From contig NC_057790.1 in the NCBI RefSeq assembly GCF_014905175.1, positions 10,044,001 to 10,108,000 on the forward strand: a DNA stretch of 64,000 bases. Direction: 5' to 3'. This DNA is from Aphidius gifuensis (lineage: Eukaryota > Arthropoda > Insecta > Hymenoptera > Braconidae). This document shows, piece by piece, positions 1 to 11,540 of this stretch. Numbering within the stretch: position 1 is the stretch's first letter; each line of letters begins with the position of its first letter. The translations under genes and the position numbers were made by a program. The notes under the pieces are model-generated. The model did no database searches, was not told the origin of the DNA, and worked only from the letters and a program-made list of their open reading frames with translations.

Positions 1-360
1 CAGCAACAACATCAACACTTTCAAGTGTATTATTTACAATATCACCAACATTTACACTTGGTCCACCAGCAACAACATCAACACTTTCAAGTGTATTATT
101 TACAATATCACAAACATTTAGACTTGGTCCACCAGCAACAACATCAACACTTTCAAGTGTATTATTTATAATATCACAAACATTTAGACTTGGTCCACCA
201 GCAACAACATCAACACTTTCAAGTGTATTATTTACAATATCACCAACATTTACACTTGGTCCACCAGCAACAACATCAACACTTTCAAGTGTATTATTTA
301 TAATATCACCAACATTTAGACTAGAAGCAACAGCATCAACACTTTCAAATAATTCCATTT
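1..360 (-). repeat. 66-bp coding minisatellite in the MULE C-terminus
   Basis: Five full copies of a 66-bp unit start at 1, 67, 133, 199 and 265, followed by a diverged partial copy near 331. Each copy stays in frame and encodes 22 residues of the form GPSxNVxDIxNNTLESVDVVAG. The array continues past the left edge. Copies differ at a few bases only, suggesting recent expansion. Confidence 0.95.
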
Positions 361-2824
361 CATTGTCTCCAAATAAACCCATGTTAGACTCATAAGTAAT
401 ACCTTCTTTTTTTTGTTTTCTATATCGTAACTGTGACCTTTTCAGTTTTCTCTCCATCCTCTGTTTTTTAAATTTATATGTTGATTGCAATTGGATTGTC
501 CTTTGTTTTAAATGATTTTTTTCTTTGATATATTTCAAACTTTGTTTACCAAAGTTTATGTTTAATGACTTATTAACAAGGGCCAAATATTTTTCACCAC
601 AATTTTTATTTGCAACTGCACATGCCACACGAATGTCAGAAGATGATGATTTACTGTAACAGTGTGTTTTTGGGTTGAACCTTGCAACAGTCGAGTGAAA
701 ACTCTCATTGATATTGCTTGAAGCACATGCAAAATACTCTTCAGCATTATTGGCCAAACGTTTAAAAAATACTTTCAGTTTTTCAAATAGTATTGGATTG
801 ACAATTCCACCACCTATATTCGAATGTTCATAATTGATGGGATCTTTGTGATACCCACACCACGAGCCACATTTTTTGTGATCGTTATATGCATGATATG
901 GTATATTTTCCACAGCAGCTGCCATTGCTTTACTGTCACCTTTGTTCTGTGCCATAGCATATGCAAAACATTTGTGAAAGTATTTAATTTTTACACTGTC
1001 AAGTTCACGATCTGGGTCATCTGTTTTATTCATTTTATATAATGCTGACGTGACACCTTTGGATGTATGATTTTTATCTGCAAATTTGACTGGCTCATAA
1101 GAGCAAGCTGATTTTAAACCTGACAATGTGGCACTGTCATTATCACCAATATATACACCAACTTGCAAATTAAATTCTTTCATTATTTCACTATTAGCTA
1201 TCAGATTAACTCCAATGTCAGGCTCCATGGATTTTGCAGTACCACTAAAGTTTTGGCGACAATCATGAATCGTCTTGTTACCACTAACTTCACATGTTTT
1301 ACAAGCTCTATTTCTCGTACCATAATCAATTATTTTACCAGATAACATTCCAATTATTGCACCAAAACCGTTTAAGCTATCACAGTCATTGCCTCGTTTG
1401 GACCAGGCAACGTCGAAAGACAAGAACACACGAACAATATTATTATGAGCTGTCTCCATTGTATTTAGTGTTGATGGATCCATGTTTTCATCTTGTTCTA
1501 CAGACTGTTGTTTTGGTAACAAGAAATCATCATCAATATGATCCGGCCTGTTAAAAATATAAAGGAAAAAAATTAAATCAATGAAAATCATTTTATTTAT
1601 TTGTAGCTAAAAGCTCAAATTTATTTTATAATCATATTTATAATATAAAATATACAATAATATTTTAATGTCTTAATTTAAGAAAAAAAAATTCATAGAT
1701 TCAATCAGTGATTAATACTTGAATATTCATGATTCTTATCAAATTTATTGTATATATACGTGTATGATATACTTTATATCATTGTATTTTTCGTGATACA
1801 AAAAAAATACTTAGACGAATTTAATCAATGGTTATACTTGATTGTTTATAATCATTATCAAAAAAATTTTGTAATTATCATTGCATAAAAATTAAAAAAG
1901 AAACTCATACTAATTCAATTAGTGATTATACTTGATTGATCATGATTGATCACGAATGACTCGTAATTTGCATGATGTAAAAATTAAAAATAAAAAAAAA
2001 AAAACAAATTATAATCGTAATTCACATTTACATTGTAAATACAATTTTGTTTCATGATTGTTGTAAAATTATTTGTTGAAACTGAAAAATTACAAAAAAA
2101 CTTACAAAATACTCTTTAATTTTTCGACGTTTTGGATTGTCAAATCTCGTTCTTCTTGTGCTGCTTGGCGACACGAATCTTTAGCTACATTTTCTATTAC
2201 TGTTCCAACAATTTTTTCATGCTCTTTATAAGTTTGTCGAGTAGGAGCAGGAACATCTAGAATACTCAGGTATTTTTGAACATGATTATATCCCATTCCA
2301 GCATGTAAAGTACTTACAACAAAATAAAATATTTAACAAATGGTACTTGATATGACTAAGAAATTATTCGTTTTGTTGTATTATCAATATAATTATATTT
2401 ATAATAGTAAAATATTTTAATATTCATAATTACCAATAGAATTTTTCATGTTTATATCAAATCGAGATTGTTTAAGACCTGGTACATAAGTACTTCCACT
2501 CGTTGACACTTCATTTAAAATGAAACAAGATGAGCAACGTATCACAAGTGTTGATGCCAAACCATGTTTTATTTCTTTTTCAATGTTATGAAATAATAAT
2601 TTCTCCTGGCAGGTTTTACATGACATATGTTGCATCATAACCTCAAAATCTACAATACGAGTACCAATTGTCGATTTTTCATTGTCTTTTTCGATTGGTC
2701 TTTTTTTTGAACTCTTTAAACTTTGCAATTGACGAAGCTTATACATTTTCTCGGATACATATCGTCCTTTCCAACTGAACTGTTTCTTTTCTTTTTTATT
2801 TTCATTTTCTTTACATATTTCCAT
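1..2824 (-). CDS. Mutator-like (MULE) transposase, three exons, 3' end beyond window
   Basis: Exons read on the minus strand at 2824-2434, about 2314-2106 and 1547 to the left edge. Exon 1 starts at an ATG and encodes a basic N-terminus, then two CxxC pairs (CKTC, CSSC) typical of the zinc-binding start of insect Mutator-like proteins. Exon 2 carries a THLAG-like segment (read as STLHAGMGYNHV). Exon 3 carries FDVAWSKRG with a catalytic-type Asp, a CRQNFSGTAKSME segment and YIGDNDSAT with a second Asp. The exon 2/3 junction (GTAAGT donor, AACAG acceptor) joins in frame; the exon 1/2 junction has a good donor (G|GTAAT) but its phase is off by one, so it may be damaged. Family knowledge makes this a DNA transposase acting in the nucleus. 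Exon 3 is open for over 500 codons and ends in the tandem repeat at 1-360. It may be a mobile element gene or a domesticated copy. Confidence 0.82.
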
Positions 2825-3499
2825 ATCAGTATAACAATAACAACAAATATTTTAATATTGCAATATGGCCGGGGAAATCAGTAAAGACAACCTTATAAAA
2901 AAATTACAGTGTTGTTTTTTTCAGAGATTTTCGGTTTTTTAAAATATGACTATAAAATTTTTTATTATGGAAAAATGATTCTTTATGCTATAAAATAATT
3001 ATATTGATCAAAATATATATAAATAATGATTGATTTCATACAAAAAAAAATAATTGAAAATATTTTTTTTTATTTATTTGGGGTTGTTAGGCATGAATAT
3101 TTCCTGTGTTGAAGCATAGGAGCTGGATTTAGGCCACGCCCCAAAAATTTTGCTAGCGTTGTACGTTAATAGCCTGACGTTAATTATATTAATTAATGTA
3201 GGCCAAATTAAAAATTGTTGAAATATATAAAGAATATTTTGCTTTGTTTGTTTCAATTTGATTTTGCTAATTTTTTAAATATAATGCAAAAGATTCATTA
3301 CATTTTAAATTGTCATTTATTAGAAAGTAAATAACTTTAATAATTTAATTTTATCTGTATACTTCAACAATAATTCAATTCTTGTATTTTTTTTTTTTTT
3401 TTTAATATTTAAAACAATCTCAAGTCTCTATATCTTCAGTTTAGGAAGTTTAATTTATTGTATACAATTATTGAGTTAATTGATTATATAATTACGTAA
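2825..3499. other. AT-rich intergenic stretch
   Basis: No coding frame, tRNA or inverted repeat was recognised. A more GC-rich patch at about 3075-3190 has no recognisable product. Confidence 0.5.
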
Positions 3500-4216
3500 G
3501 TCCATAAATTTGCATAAATGAGTAAATCGACCACCGATTGCTGATTGCTTCGATAATCGATAAATAATATTTTCGTTATATACGATTTATCGATTGTTAT
3601 GAATTATTGATTCTCTCGACTATCGATTATCGATTAACCGTTTTTTGAAATCTTTATTTAGATATTTAAACGAATGGGTGATAATATAATTCGTCAATTA
3701 TATTTTTATTTGAGTAACTACGTAATTGCTTATTTCTAATGTATTATTAATTAATAAATTATTCAATCAATTGTTGAAAAGTAATTTAAATTTTTTGTTT
3801 CAATTAGTTTATTATTTAATCATGTATATTATTTATTCTGTCATTGATTAGACCCAATATTTATTCAATCGACACTAAAGTTTTGATATTTTTACTTCTC
3901 AATTCGTTATTACTGTTTAAATTTATTAATTGAACAATTTATTATTATTATTTGATAATTTTTATTTTAATTTAGTTGATATTATTCAATTTCGATCATC
4001 TCAAACGAATATATATTTATTATTTAAATGATTTTATTTTTATGGTATTGCACAATTATTCTAATCAGTAAAAAAAAATTCAGTTACTTGCCGTTTGATG
4101 AGTCCTTGGACCTGGATGGCTGCAGTTTAGCGTCAGCACGTAGTTGTGTTTTTGCTCGGCTTGTAATGGGCGCCTTTGTTGCTGGTATATATGTGTACAC
4201 GTATATGTATATGTAT
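3500..4216 (-). repeat. Relic of a BEL-type 5' leader
   Basis: Several short blocks recur in the same order as in the leader of the BEL element at 49860-50830: clustered ATCGATTATCGATT motifs, CATCTCAAACG, a GCACA..ATTCTAATC block, CTTGCCGTTTG followed by TGATCC-like sequence and a CTGCAG tract, then an alternating TATATGTGTACACGTATA tract. Much is diverged, so this is an old or different family member without coding region. Confidence 0.55.
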
Positions 4217-4690
4217 TGTAACGAAATTTATTATTTCGTGGGTTCTCGAAATAAATAATTATTAAAAAAGCTTGTTATAGAGTAATGAGTTCTTATTATT
4301 TATTTGTTATCGCCTGTATTGTTAATAGCTAATAGAAGTTAGTTATTAATAATTAAAGGAACATTGTGCTAGAGGCTCTGTGGAGGGCCAGGTCAGTTAT
4401 ACATGACGTCGAGTGGGGCGCCTATTCGATGTTTATAACGTGACTTGGTACGTAAACCTCTGAGGCAAGAATTCGATTCCACGACAATAAAAGTTTTCAA
4501 AAAAAAACTTGACAAAAAAAATCACGACAAAACAAATTTTGACGAAAAAAATCACGATAAAAAAAATCGCGACAACAAAAATTTAAAAAAAAAAAATTTC
4601 TATCATGTCAAAATTAGATTTAATTCAAAAAGTAAACTACTACTGATTGAAATAAAAAAAAAATTATTTATTCAACATTACTTTTGTTAA
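4217..4690. repeat. Possible LTR scrap and A-rich repeat
   Basis: A TGTAACGAAATT start at 4217 looks like the beginning of an LTR, but no matching end or target duplication was found. From about 4495 to 4600 the sequence is an A-rich repeat built on GACAAAAAAAATCAC. A similar A-rich stretch, followed by the bases shared with 4690-4720 in reverse complement, recurs at 21033-21150. Confidence 0.4.
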
Positions 4691-6042
4691 TTAACAGAAG
4701 TACAGTTCAACTTTTTTTTTTTTCAAACTTTTTTTGTCGATATTTTTTTATTGTGATTTTTTTTGTTTAAATATTTGTTTTTTTTTTTATTCCAAATTTT
4801 TTTGTCGATATTTTTTTATTGTGATTTTTTTTGTTTAAATATTTGTTTTTTTTTTTATTCCAAAATTTTTTTTTTTTCTTCAAAAACTATTGAAGATGGG
4901 GGAAAATTTTACGATGCGGGTGATGGAGTTTTTTGAGACGCAAAATATGAGCCTTATATGAAGTATCTATTCCAATTTTTCGTCAGGTTATTCAATATCT
5001 AATTTTTTTAGATTTGTTCTAAACCGTTATAACTTTCGAGATAATACAGTTGGAGATAACGAACTAGGCTTACATAGAAGTCTCCATGAAAATTAGTTAT
5101 GAGATATGCGGCAATTTTTTTGGCGTTGAATAGTTTCTGAGAAAAAAAATCAAATATTTGTTTTTTTTTTTCATTTAAAAGTTTTTTGTTTTTCTTCAAA
5201 AACAATCGAATATGGGGAAAAAAACTCACAATGCGGGCGATAGAGTTTTTTGAGACGCAAAATATAAGCCTAATATGAAGTCTCTATTCCAATTCTTCGT
5301 TGAGCTATTCAATATCTAAATTTTCAAAAATTTAAAAATAATTGATTTGAAACGCTATATCTTTCAGGATAACAAAAACAGATACATTGTATGAGGCTTA
5401 ATTGAAAGTTTTTCGGAAGCTCTGTTATGGGATATGTGGGTTTTGTTCGGCTTTGAATAGTTTTTAAGAAAAAAATTTAAATATCTGATTTTTTTTTTTT
5501 TTCTATTTTCACGTTTTTTTTTTTTTTCTTCAAAAACTATTAAAGATGGGGGAAAATACTAATAATGCGGGCGATAGAGTTTTTTCGAACGCATCATTTA
5601 AACCTAATACAATGTCTCTGTCTATTTTACGGTGAGTTATCTATTGCCTAAATTTTCAAAATTGTTCAAAAATTAATCAAAAATTTTTTTAAAAGTGCTT
5701 TAACTTTCAGGTTAATGAAGATAAACACATTAAATTAGGCTTGATCGAAAGCTCTTGAAATGCTCTTTCTGGAATATTTGGATTTTTTCGCGGCTTCAAA
5801 TAGTTTTTGAGAAAAAAAATTAAATATCCGATTTTCTTTTTTTTCTATTTTAAAGTTTTTTTTTTTTTTTCTTCAAAAACTATTGAAGATGGAGGCAAAA
5901 ACCTACAATGCGGGCGATAGAGTTTTCGAAGACGCATCATACAAGGCTAATCGGATGACTTTTTTTCAATTGGTTCGTAAGTTATGAACGTTTTTTTTTT
6001 TCGTTATAAAATACTTTTTCTGAGCCTATGGCTCCTAGCCTC
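4690..6042 (+). repeat. Left long inverted repeat of the Polinton, four ~340-bp modules
   Basis: Four diverged direct copies of a module start near 4880, 5192, 5529 and 5872. Each has CTTCAAAAACTAT, GATGGGGG, GCGGGCGATAGAGTTTT, GACGCA, a GCCTAATATGAAGTCTCT-like block and a GTGAGTTAT block. The inner end (about 5983-6042, TTATGAACG to CCTAGCCTCCGTAA) is the reverse complement of 15658-15735, which opens the right repeat. The extreme outer end seen on the right (AGATCTGGTAACG) is missing here, so this copy is truncated at its outer side. Confidence 0.75.
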
Positions 6043-6124
6043 CGTAATTAGAAATTTGATACCAAAGTGCGCGCGTCTTTATTCTCTTGTATATGAGTAC
6101 CAAAGAAAAAAAATTCAGTCTTAA

Positions 6125-6640
6125 ATAAGATTTCAGTCATAATAGATGAATATATTGTTGATGTTCAAGGATTTTATGATGCTGATCAAAGTTTCATTGT
6201 TAAAGAATTTGCAATAACAAATTTAAATCAAGAAGATGATAGCAAGTCGATAGTATTTAAGCCTCCATGTGCCATGAGTACATTATCATCTTCTTGCAAA
6301 CTGACAAATAATTGGTTAACAAACAATCATCATGGACTGTTATGGAACTCAGGAGATATTGATTATAATGAACATGGAAAAATTATAGGTGACAGCCTTG
6401 AGTCATCAATTTACGTATATGTAAAAGGTTATGAGAAAAAAAAATGCTCAGCAATATTTTAAAAGACGATAAAACTATTATCGATTTGATTTATATGGAT
6501 TGTCCAGCGCATGGCAAACTACCAACTAAGATATGTCAAAAAAACTATGTTCACCATCTCAGTTATCATCTCAATTTATGGACTCTCACTTGTGCATTGG
6601 ATAATGTACAAAAATGGAGAGCACTGCTTAGCAAACACTT
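6125..6640 (+). pseudogene. Uncharacterised insect protein with VDVQGF motif, inside the Polinton
   Basis: A plus-strand frame reads from about 6141 through IIDEYIVDVQGF, KPPCAM, NNWLTNNHHGLLWN and YVYVKGYEKKK, shifts frame at the A-run near 6435-6445, and continues with DLIYMDCPAHGKLP to CALDNVQKW near 6617. The Asp-rich VDVQGF start resembles a DEDD-type nuclease strand, but that is only a resemblance and I do not assign a function. Proteins with this motif order recur in insect genomes. It lies just inside the left inverted repeat, on the strand opposite the capsid genes. Confidence 0.5.
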
Positions 6641-7242
6641 TGATATATGGAACAATCCATTCCACCTTTTGAAGTTTAATTTGTATTTTTTCGCCACTTT
6701 TTCCTTCCGCACGTTGTTCTTGTAGACAGGCATTCACATCACTATTTGCTCTTATTAGGATGAGTTCATGTTTTTCATTTATGATTATTTTTTTATAATC
6801 TTCAGCAAATCTTAGCAGCAGGCTCAGTGGTATTGATATATCAAAATAACCTTTCGAATCGAATAATAATTCTTCATCAGACATTAACCATCTGGCATTC
6901 TCCAATAATGATTTTTGATTTGGACTTAAGGAAATGTATCCTTTCATAAGAGTCGTAAGACCAACATTTTTTCTCCGATCAATTTTAATTGCATTTATCT
7001 CATAGCGGATTCCTTCAAACGGATTCCTTCATAGCGGATTTTCCGTCGCTTGTAAGAAATTGTCCAGTAATATGTAGTGAACTTTTACTTGGTAGTACAC
7101 ATAAATCTTGATGTTGAATTCCAATCCGGATTTCATCGTTGTTATTAAATGTTGAAGAGCCATAAGGCTGATGAGCGTGTAACTCACAATGGGCAATCGA
7201 TTCATCAAAAATGTTCGGTTCTTGTATACTTAAAATTTCATC
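6630..7242 (-). pseudogene. Polinton major capsid protein (double jelly roll), N-terminal part
   Basis: The minus-strand frame starts at ATG 7242 (MDEILSIQE) and contains FDESIAHCELHAHQPYG and QDLCVLPSKSSLHITG. After a frame change and apparent loss of a short segment near 6990-7015 it continues with RYEINAIKIDRRKNVGL, LENARWL, GYFDISIPLSLLL and VEWIVPYIKV. These are hallmarks of the large capsid protein encoded by insect Polintons/adintoviruses. Only about the first 200 residues remain; the family usually has around 500. The C-terminal part is lost at a junction near 6630-6645. Structural protein of the virion; this copy is broken. Confidence 0.75.
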
Positions 7243-7496
7243 CATGGTATAATACAAAAAAAGCAACAAAATGATACTTTTATTTCTTTTGATATTGTTG
7301 ACGTGGATTGAGACCGAGGCTCTTGAGAAACTGAATACTCTGATGTGTTATCGCTTCGCTTCCTTGCTTTTGACTGATTTTTTTTTATCATAATGTCTCG
7401 CATTTATAGCATTGCCTAATTATTTTATTATTATGTTTATTCTTTTGTTATTTTCTTTAAAAAAAACGATGTCCGATTTTTTTTTTTTTTCCTATT

Positions 7497-8863
7497 TGAC
7501 TCTTTTAATGTGTAGTCGAATTGTCATAGTTTTTCCACGGAAATTCACAATTTCACCATCTTGATCGACAATTTTTAATTGCAATTGATGTATTGCTCGC
7601 ACTATGACTGGAAGATAAATGACATGAGATGGTACTTCAACAATCTTATATCCTGGAGGCACAACTGGGAAAAATTCATGTATGTTAGTTACTAAATTAG
7701 TTGCAATTAATTTGCCTCTCTCCTACATAAACCTTGTTTGGTCTTACCTTGTTGATCGCTGCTGTTATGTCTGTGTCAATGGGATTTTATCATCACCATA
7801 TAGACCAACTTCTGGTGTACCTCAAGGGTCTAATTTAGGCCCATTGTTGTTTAACATTTATATTAATGATTTATCTAGCAGATTATCCTGCTATACACTA
7901 CTTTATGCTGACGATGTTAAACTGTACTTACCTATCAAAACACTAAATGATTGCCATTACTTACAAAAAAATTTAAATATTTTCGTGGGTTGGTGTGAGT
8001 CAAACGACCTTCAAGTAAATATAGCCAAGTGCAACTCTATGTCATTTTCTAAGTCCTCTCACCCTCTTATATTCAACTACACTATACATGGAACAAGTTT
8101 GACTCGTAAGGTCTAAGCTGGATTATTGTACTGCGGCATATGCATTAAGAACTAAAAAACAACTTCAGTTAATGAACAAAGTTCAGCGTAGATTCATAAA
8201 GTACTTGCTATATCGCACACAGGCATTGGTTCTAGATAGAGGATGTGATGATGACACACTAATCCAGCTGGCTGATATGACAAACATCTCGGTACATCGT
8301 GATACATTAACAATAATCTTTTTTATTAAATTGCTAACCGGAGCTGTTGATTGTCCAGGTCTACTCTCTGATGTTAGGTTACGAATATTGGCAACTAAAC
8401 TAAGAAATGTATCACCGTTCTACTCTACAGCTGGACAATGTGTGTCATCAACTATTCCTCCCTTACAAAATATGATCGAACTTACAAATAAGGCGTGTCG
8501 TAACACGTCACTGTTTAGTAGAGTTATGTCCTGTGAGCATATTACACCTGGGTTTATACTAGACTGTGTCAAATTGTCTAGACAGTCTTAAATATGGTAT
8601 TTTGATTTGACTTTGATTTGAGTAGTTTTATAATATTGTTATTTATTTTTAACTTTTTAAGCCATCGTCATTTAGGAATTATCAACAAAAATATATACTA
8701 TAATATGATTATGATTATTGATTATTGTGAGTAACACTTATATATAATATTTAAGGATTTAATTTGAGAAATTGTAATATATTATGTATTTTGTATTTAA
8801 ATTGCTTACCGCAATTTTACCCTGGTCCCAATAATGGCCTCCAGCCCTGGGATATTAAATTAA

Positions 8864-8902
<39 letters not shown>

Positions 8903-9408
8903 ATGTATAGTGTGAACTTTGTGCTGATTCATATATGCACCAGTTGTTATGTTACATTGAATTTGGAGTGTATTGACCTTTAATATGTCAACAGGCAAGT
9001 CAGATTTATGTAGAATATCAGCTTTGAGAATTCGTTTTGCAAAGCCCAACAATCTTCCAATCATTCTAGTTCAAAATGAATATGTTTGTTACATTTAACC
9101 TCACTATGTAATTCATTGTTATTTGGTTTAATACTCATAGTAACGTTACTCTGACATATTGCTTCTTAGATATAACTTTCAATATCCTTAATTTCATAAC
9201 TTCCTGTTAGAATTATAATCAGTTTACAACGTTCAATGTAGACTTTATTATTACCAACGTCAATATTTGGTATAGAATTAAATGTTGTAAACTCGACGAG
9301 CCCAGCATTATAATTTTTATTTGCTGACAAGTCAATCGGCGGGAAGTATTGTGTTTCAAGAGTCGATGACCTGCCCGACAATGTCAACGTAAATGAATCA
9401 TCCATGAT
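7497..9408 (-). pseudogene. Polinton minor capsid (penton-like) gene, split by a non-LTR element
   Basis: The start is at 9408 (MDDSFTLTLSG), followed by YFPPIDLSANKNYNAGL and FNSIPNIDVGNNKVYIE. A stop and frame changes follow near 9060-9170. The frame resumes at 9064 with GRLLGFAKRIL and NITTGAYMNQHKVHTIH, is interrupted by the insert at 7684-8902, and resumes at 7680 with EFFPVVPPGYKIVEVPS and ends near 7497 with RLHIKRVK. The motif order fits the small jelly-roll capsid protein of insect Polintons. Removing the insert and one copy of the duplicated ATGTAT leaves the two halves adjacent, but other lesions remain. Confidence 0.72.
7684..8902 (+). mobile_element. 5'-truncated non-LTR retrotransposon (CR1/Jockey-like)
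   Basis: Bounded by a 6-bp duplication ATGTAT at 7678-7683 and 8903-8908. The reverse-transcriptase part (about 7684-8108) contains SGVPQGSNLGPLLFNIYIND and the catalytic YADDVKLY. After an internal deletion and frame change near 8108 a second block (8115-8591) continues with SKLDYC and MNKVQRRFIKYL and ends at a stop. The 3' end is an (AAAT)n tail at about 8860-8902, typical of the CR1/Jockey group. Endonuclease and 5' part are absent, as usual for truncated copies. It lies antisense to the capsid gene it disrupts. Confidence 0.85.
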
Positions 9409-9439
9409 TAATGAGTGTTTTAGCATGTGTCATGATTAT

Positions 9440-10055
9440 TTATCGTCTCTTGCCAGGCAGAAATTTGAGACATAGATGACCGCAAACAATTGTATTATAA
9501 TTTTGATATTTTTCATAATTATATTTAATGCTACCAACACCGAGATAATTAATCAGCTCTTGTGGAGGCTTCAAATCACCAAAGCTATCGAAATAAAGGA
9601 CATTATTAAGATGTTTTTTGTATGCAACCTAATGTGTACCAGCATTATCTTGATCATCAAGATTTACAATTGCTGACTCATTTTTACGAGGACCAGTTAT
9701 TGGTAATCCATTTCTAATAAAAACTCCCCGGAAATAAGGAATTTTGAAAGCTTTGGCGTATTTGATGATATCAGTATTTGTGAGAGCTCGATGTGGTAGC
9801 ATTACAAGTTTTTTTTCTTATTTATTTTTTTTGCGGGCTTTAAAAAAAGACCTAGTCCTCCTTTGCCCAATACAATTGATTCGATTTTCTTATTATGACG
9901 TTGATTTTCTCGTAGTAATTTTTCTTGCTGCAACATTTATTGTCTTTGAAATTGTTGCTGCACCACTCGTCATAGCGCCAGATGCACTTAATCCAGCAGA
10001 TAGTAGTATTAAAAATGGTAGTATACTGCCATCACTATTATTTACTTTACGAGAT
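9440..10055 (-). pseudogene. Polinton adenain-like cysteine protease with hydrophobic leader segment
   Basis: Reading minus from about 10055, a hydrophobic segment (ILPFLILLSAGLSASGAM, then GAATISKTINVAARK) is followed by stops and frame changes near 9820-9900. From about 9800 the frame reads LPHRALTNTDIIKYAK, FRGVFIRNGLP, IVNLDDQDNAGTH, VLYFDSFGDL, YQNYNTIVCGHLCLKFL and ends at 9440. The GTH His, the FDSFG Asp, the Gln and the VCGH Cys match the catalytic layout of adenain-type proteases in Polintons. The Trp that normally follows GTH is a TAG stop here. The enzyme would mature capsid proteins. Clearly broken. Confidence 0.75.
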
Positions 10056-10079
10056 CACTGGGCGCGCCTGTTTTTCTTA

Positions 10080-11540
10080 TAAAAATGAGAAGATAGTTTT
10101 TTAAAAAATATTATCACAATCATACTTTCTCTTGATGTCATTATTCATTGAGCTATTTTGTAAAAATAGTAATTCACATTTATGTTTCAATTATTTTCAT
10201 TGTTATTTAGTAATAATTTTTTAAAAAAAACAACACTCTGTTCACACGAATAAAAGACAATTTTTAAAAAAGATAGAGTTTAAACAAATTCGTACAGCCA
10301 CTGTTGAAGCAAAACTCATTTCTTTATGACATTTTTGTAGATGTTTAGTTCGAATATTTTTTACTTTACTATTCAGTTTTTCATGGCTGAGTATTTTTGA
10401 TAACTTGATCATTCAGTTACAAAAAGAGCAAACTATAATTATGTTTTCTTATGTCTTTTAAAAAACCCTTCTCATAATTTACCCATAATACTTTATTCAT
10501 CAAAGTCTCGATCACTTTATTTTCGATTCTTTTATTTCTGTGATGCAATTCCCAATTAAGTAATTAAACATTCATTTCAAAATTACTCATGTTCATAATA
10601 AAATATTTCTAAATAGAATTTTCCCGAAATCATGATTCCTATATTCAAAAAACACCTCATGAAAAAAACTACAGGAAAAAAAAAATGTAAATTTTATAAA
10701 TTAATATGGTTAAGCTTGTGTCTTGTGTTTTTTTTAAATTGTAAAATTCATATTAAAAAAATATAAAAACACGTCTCCGTTTTTTCATTTTATTAATAGG
10801 TAATTTTTACTTGATTTTGTCCTTAGATTCTTCTTTTCCTCCGTAAAATATTAATTATACAATTTTTATATGATAAATTTTACTTTTCATTTTTGTCCGT
10901 GCAGTACTTCTATCCCAAAAAATTTTAAAATCAATTTTGACTCTTTTTTATATTTGCTATAAGTTGTACACGAAATACGACGTTTCCTGCTTCAAGTCAT
11001 GTACATAAAACATATATTTCTGAATAGAATTTTTGTGAAACTATGAATCTGAGACTTCAAACTCACCCTCAATAAAAATCTCCGAACAATTTCATGAAAT
11101 GATTATAACTCTTTATTTTATGCAATTTTATATTTACCACGACTTGTAGATAAAATAAATTCAAAAAGTGGCTAATATTTCGTTTTTCTTGAACCATTTG
11201 TCAAATCATAAACTAGAGATCTGAAAAATCATGCGCCTATTTTAAAATCTTCTTTTTCAATTATTTTTCATCAATGTTGATTATTAATTTTCAAAAAAAT
11301 TTCGACATTATATTTTCACGAATAACATATAATTTATAAAACAATGAAATTTCAGGCAACCTTTGTCGAAAAAAATTCCATTTCTTTATAACATTTTTGT
11401 GCTTACTTCAAACATTTTCCATTTTACTATTCCGTTTTCAGGGGTATGTTCATTTTTGATTAATTAATCATTCATTCACACAGAGCGAATTATTATGTTC
11501 TTAAGTATTTAGAAAAAAAAAAATTCTTCTTTATAAATAT
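10080..11540. repeat. Non-coding AT-rich block with diverged direct repeats
   Basis: No coding frame seen. A block at about 10200-10500 (CATTTCTTTATGACATTTTTGT and following) recurs diverged at about 11270-11530, roughly 1.05 kb away. A second pair (TATTTCTAAATAGAATTTT) is at 10605 and 11017. It separates the protease from the ATPase and may replace the ATPase N-terminus. Confidence 0.45.

Noticed and set aside
1..360. Regular spaced repeats resembling a CRISPR array
   Set aside because: The 66-bp units are contiguous, in frame and coding, with no unique spacers, in a eukaryotic transposase gene.
4217..4500. Solo LTR starting TGTAACG
   Set aside because: No matching CA end or flanking duplication could be found.
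8855..9064. Apparent minus-strand protein ending in repeated LFIY
   Set aside because: It joins the capsid gene fragment to the antisense of the (AAAT)n retroelement tail.
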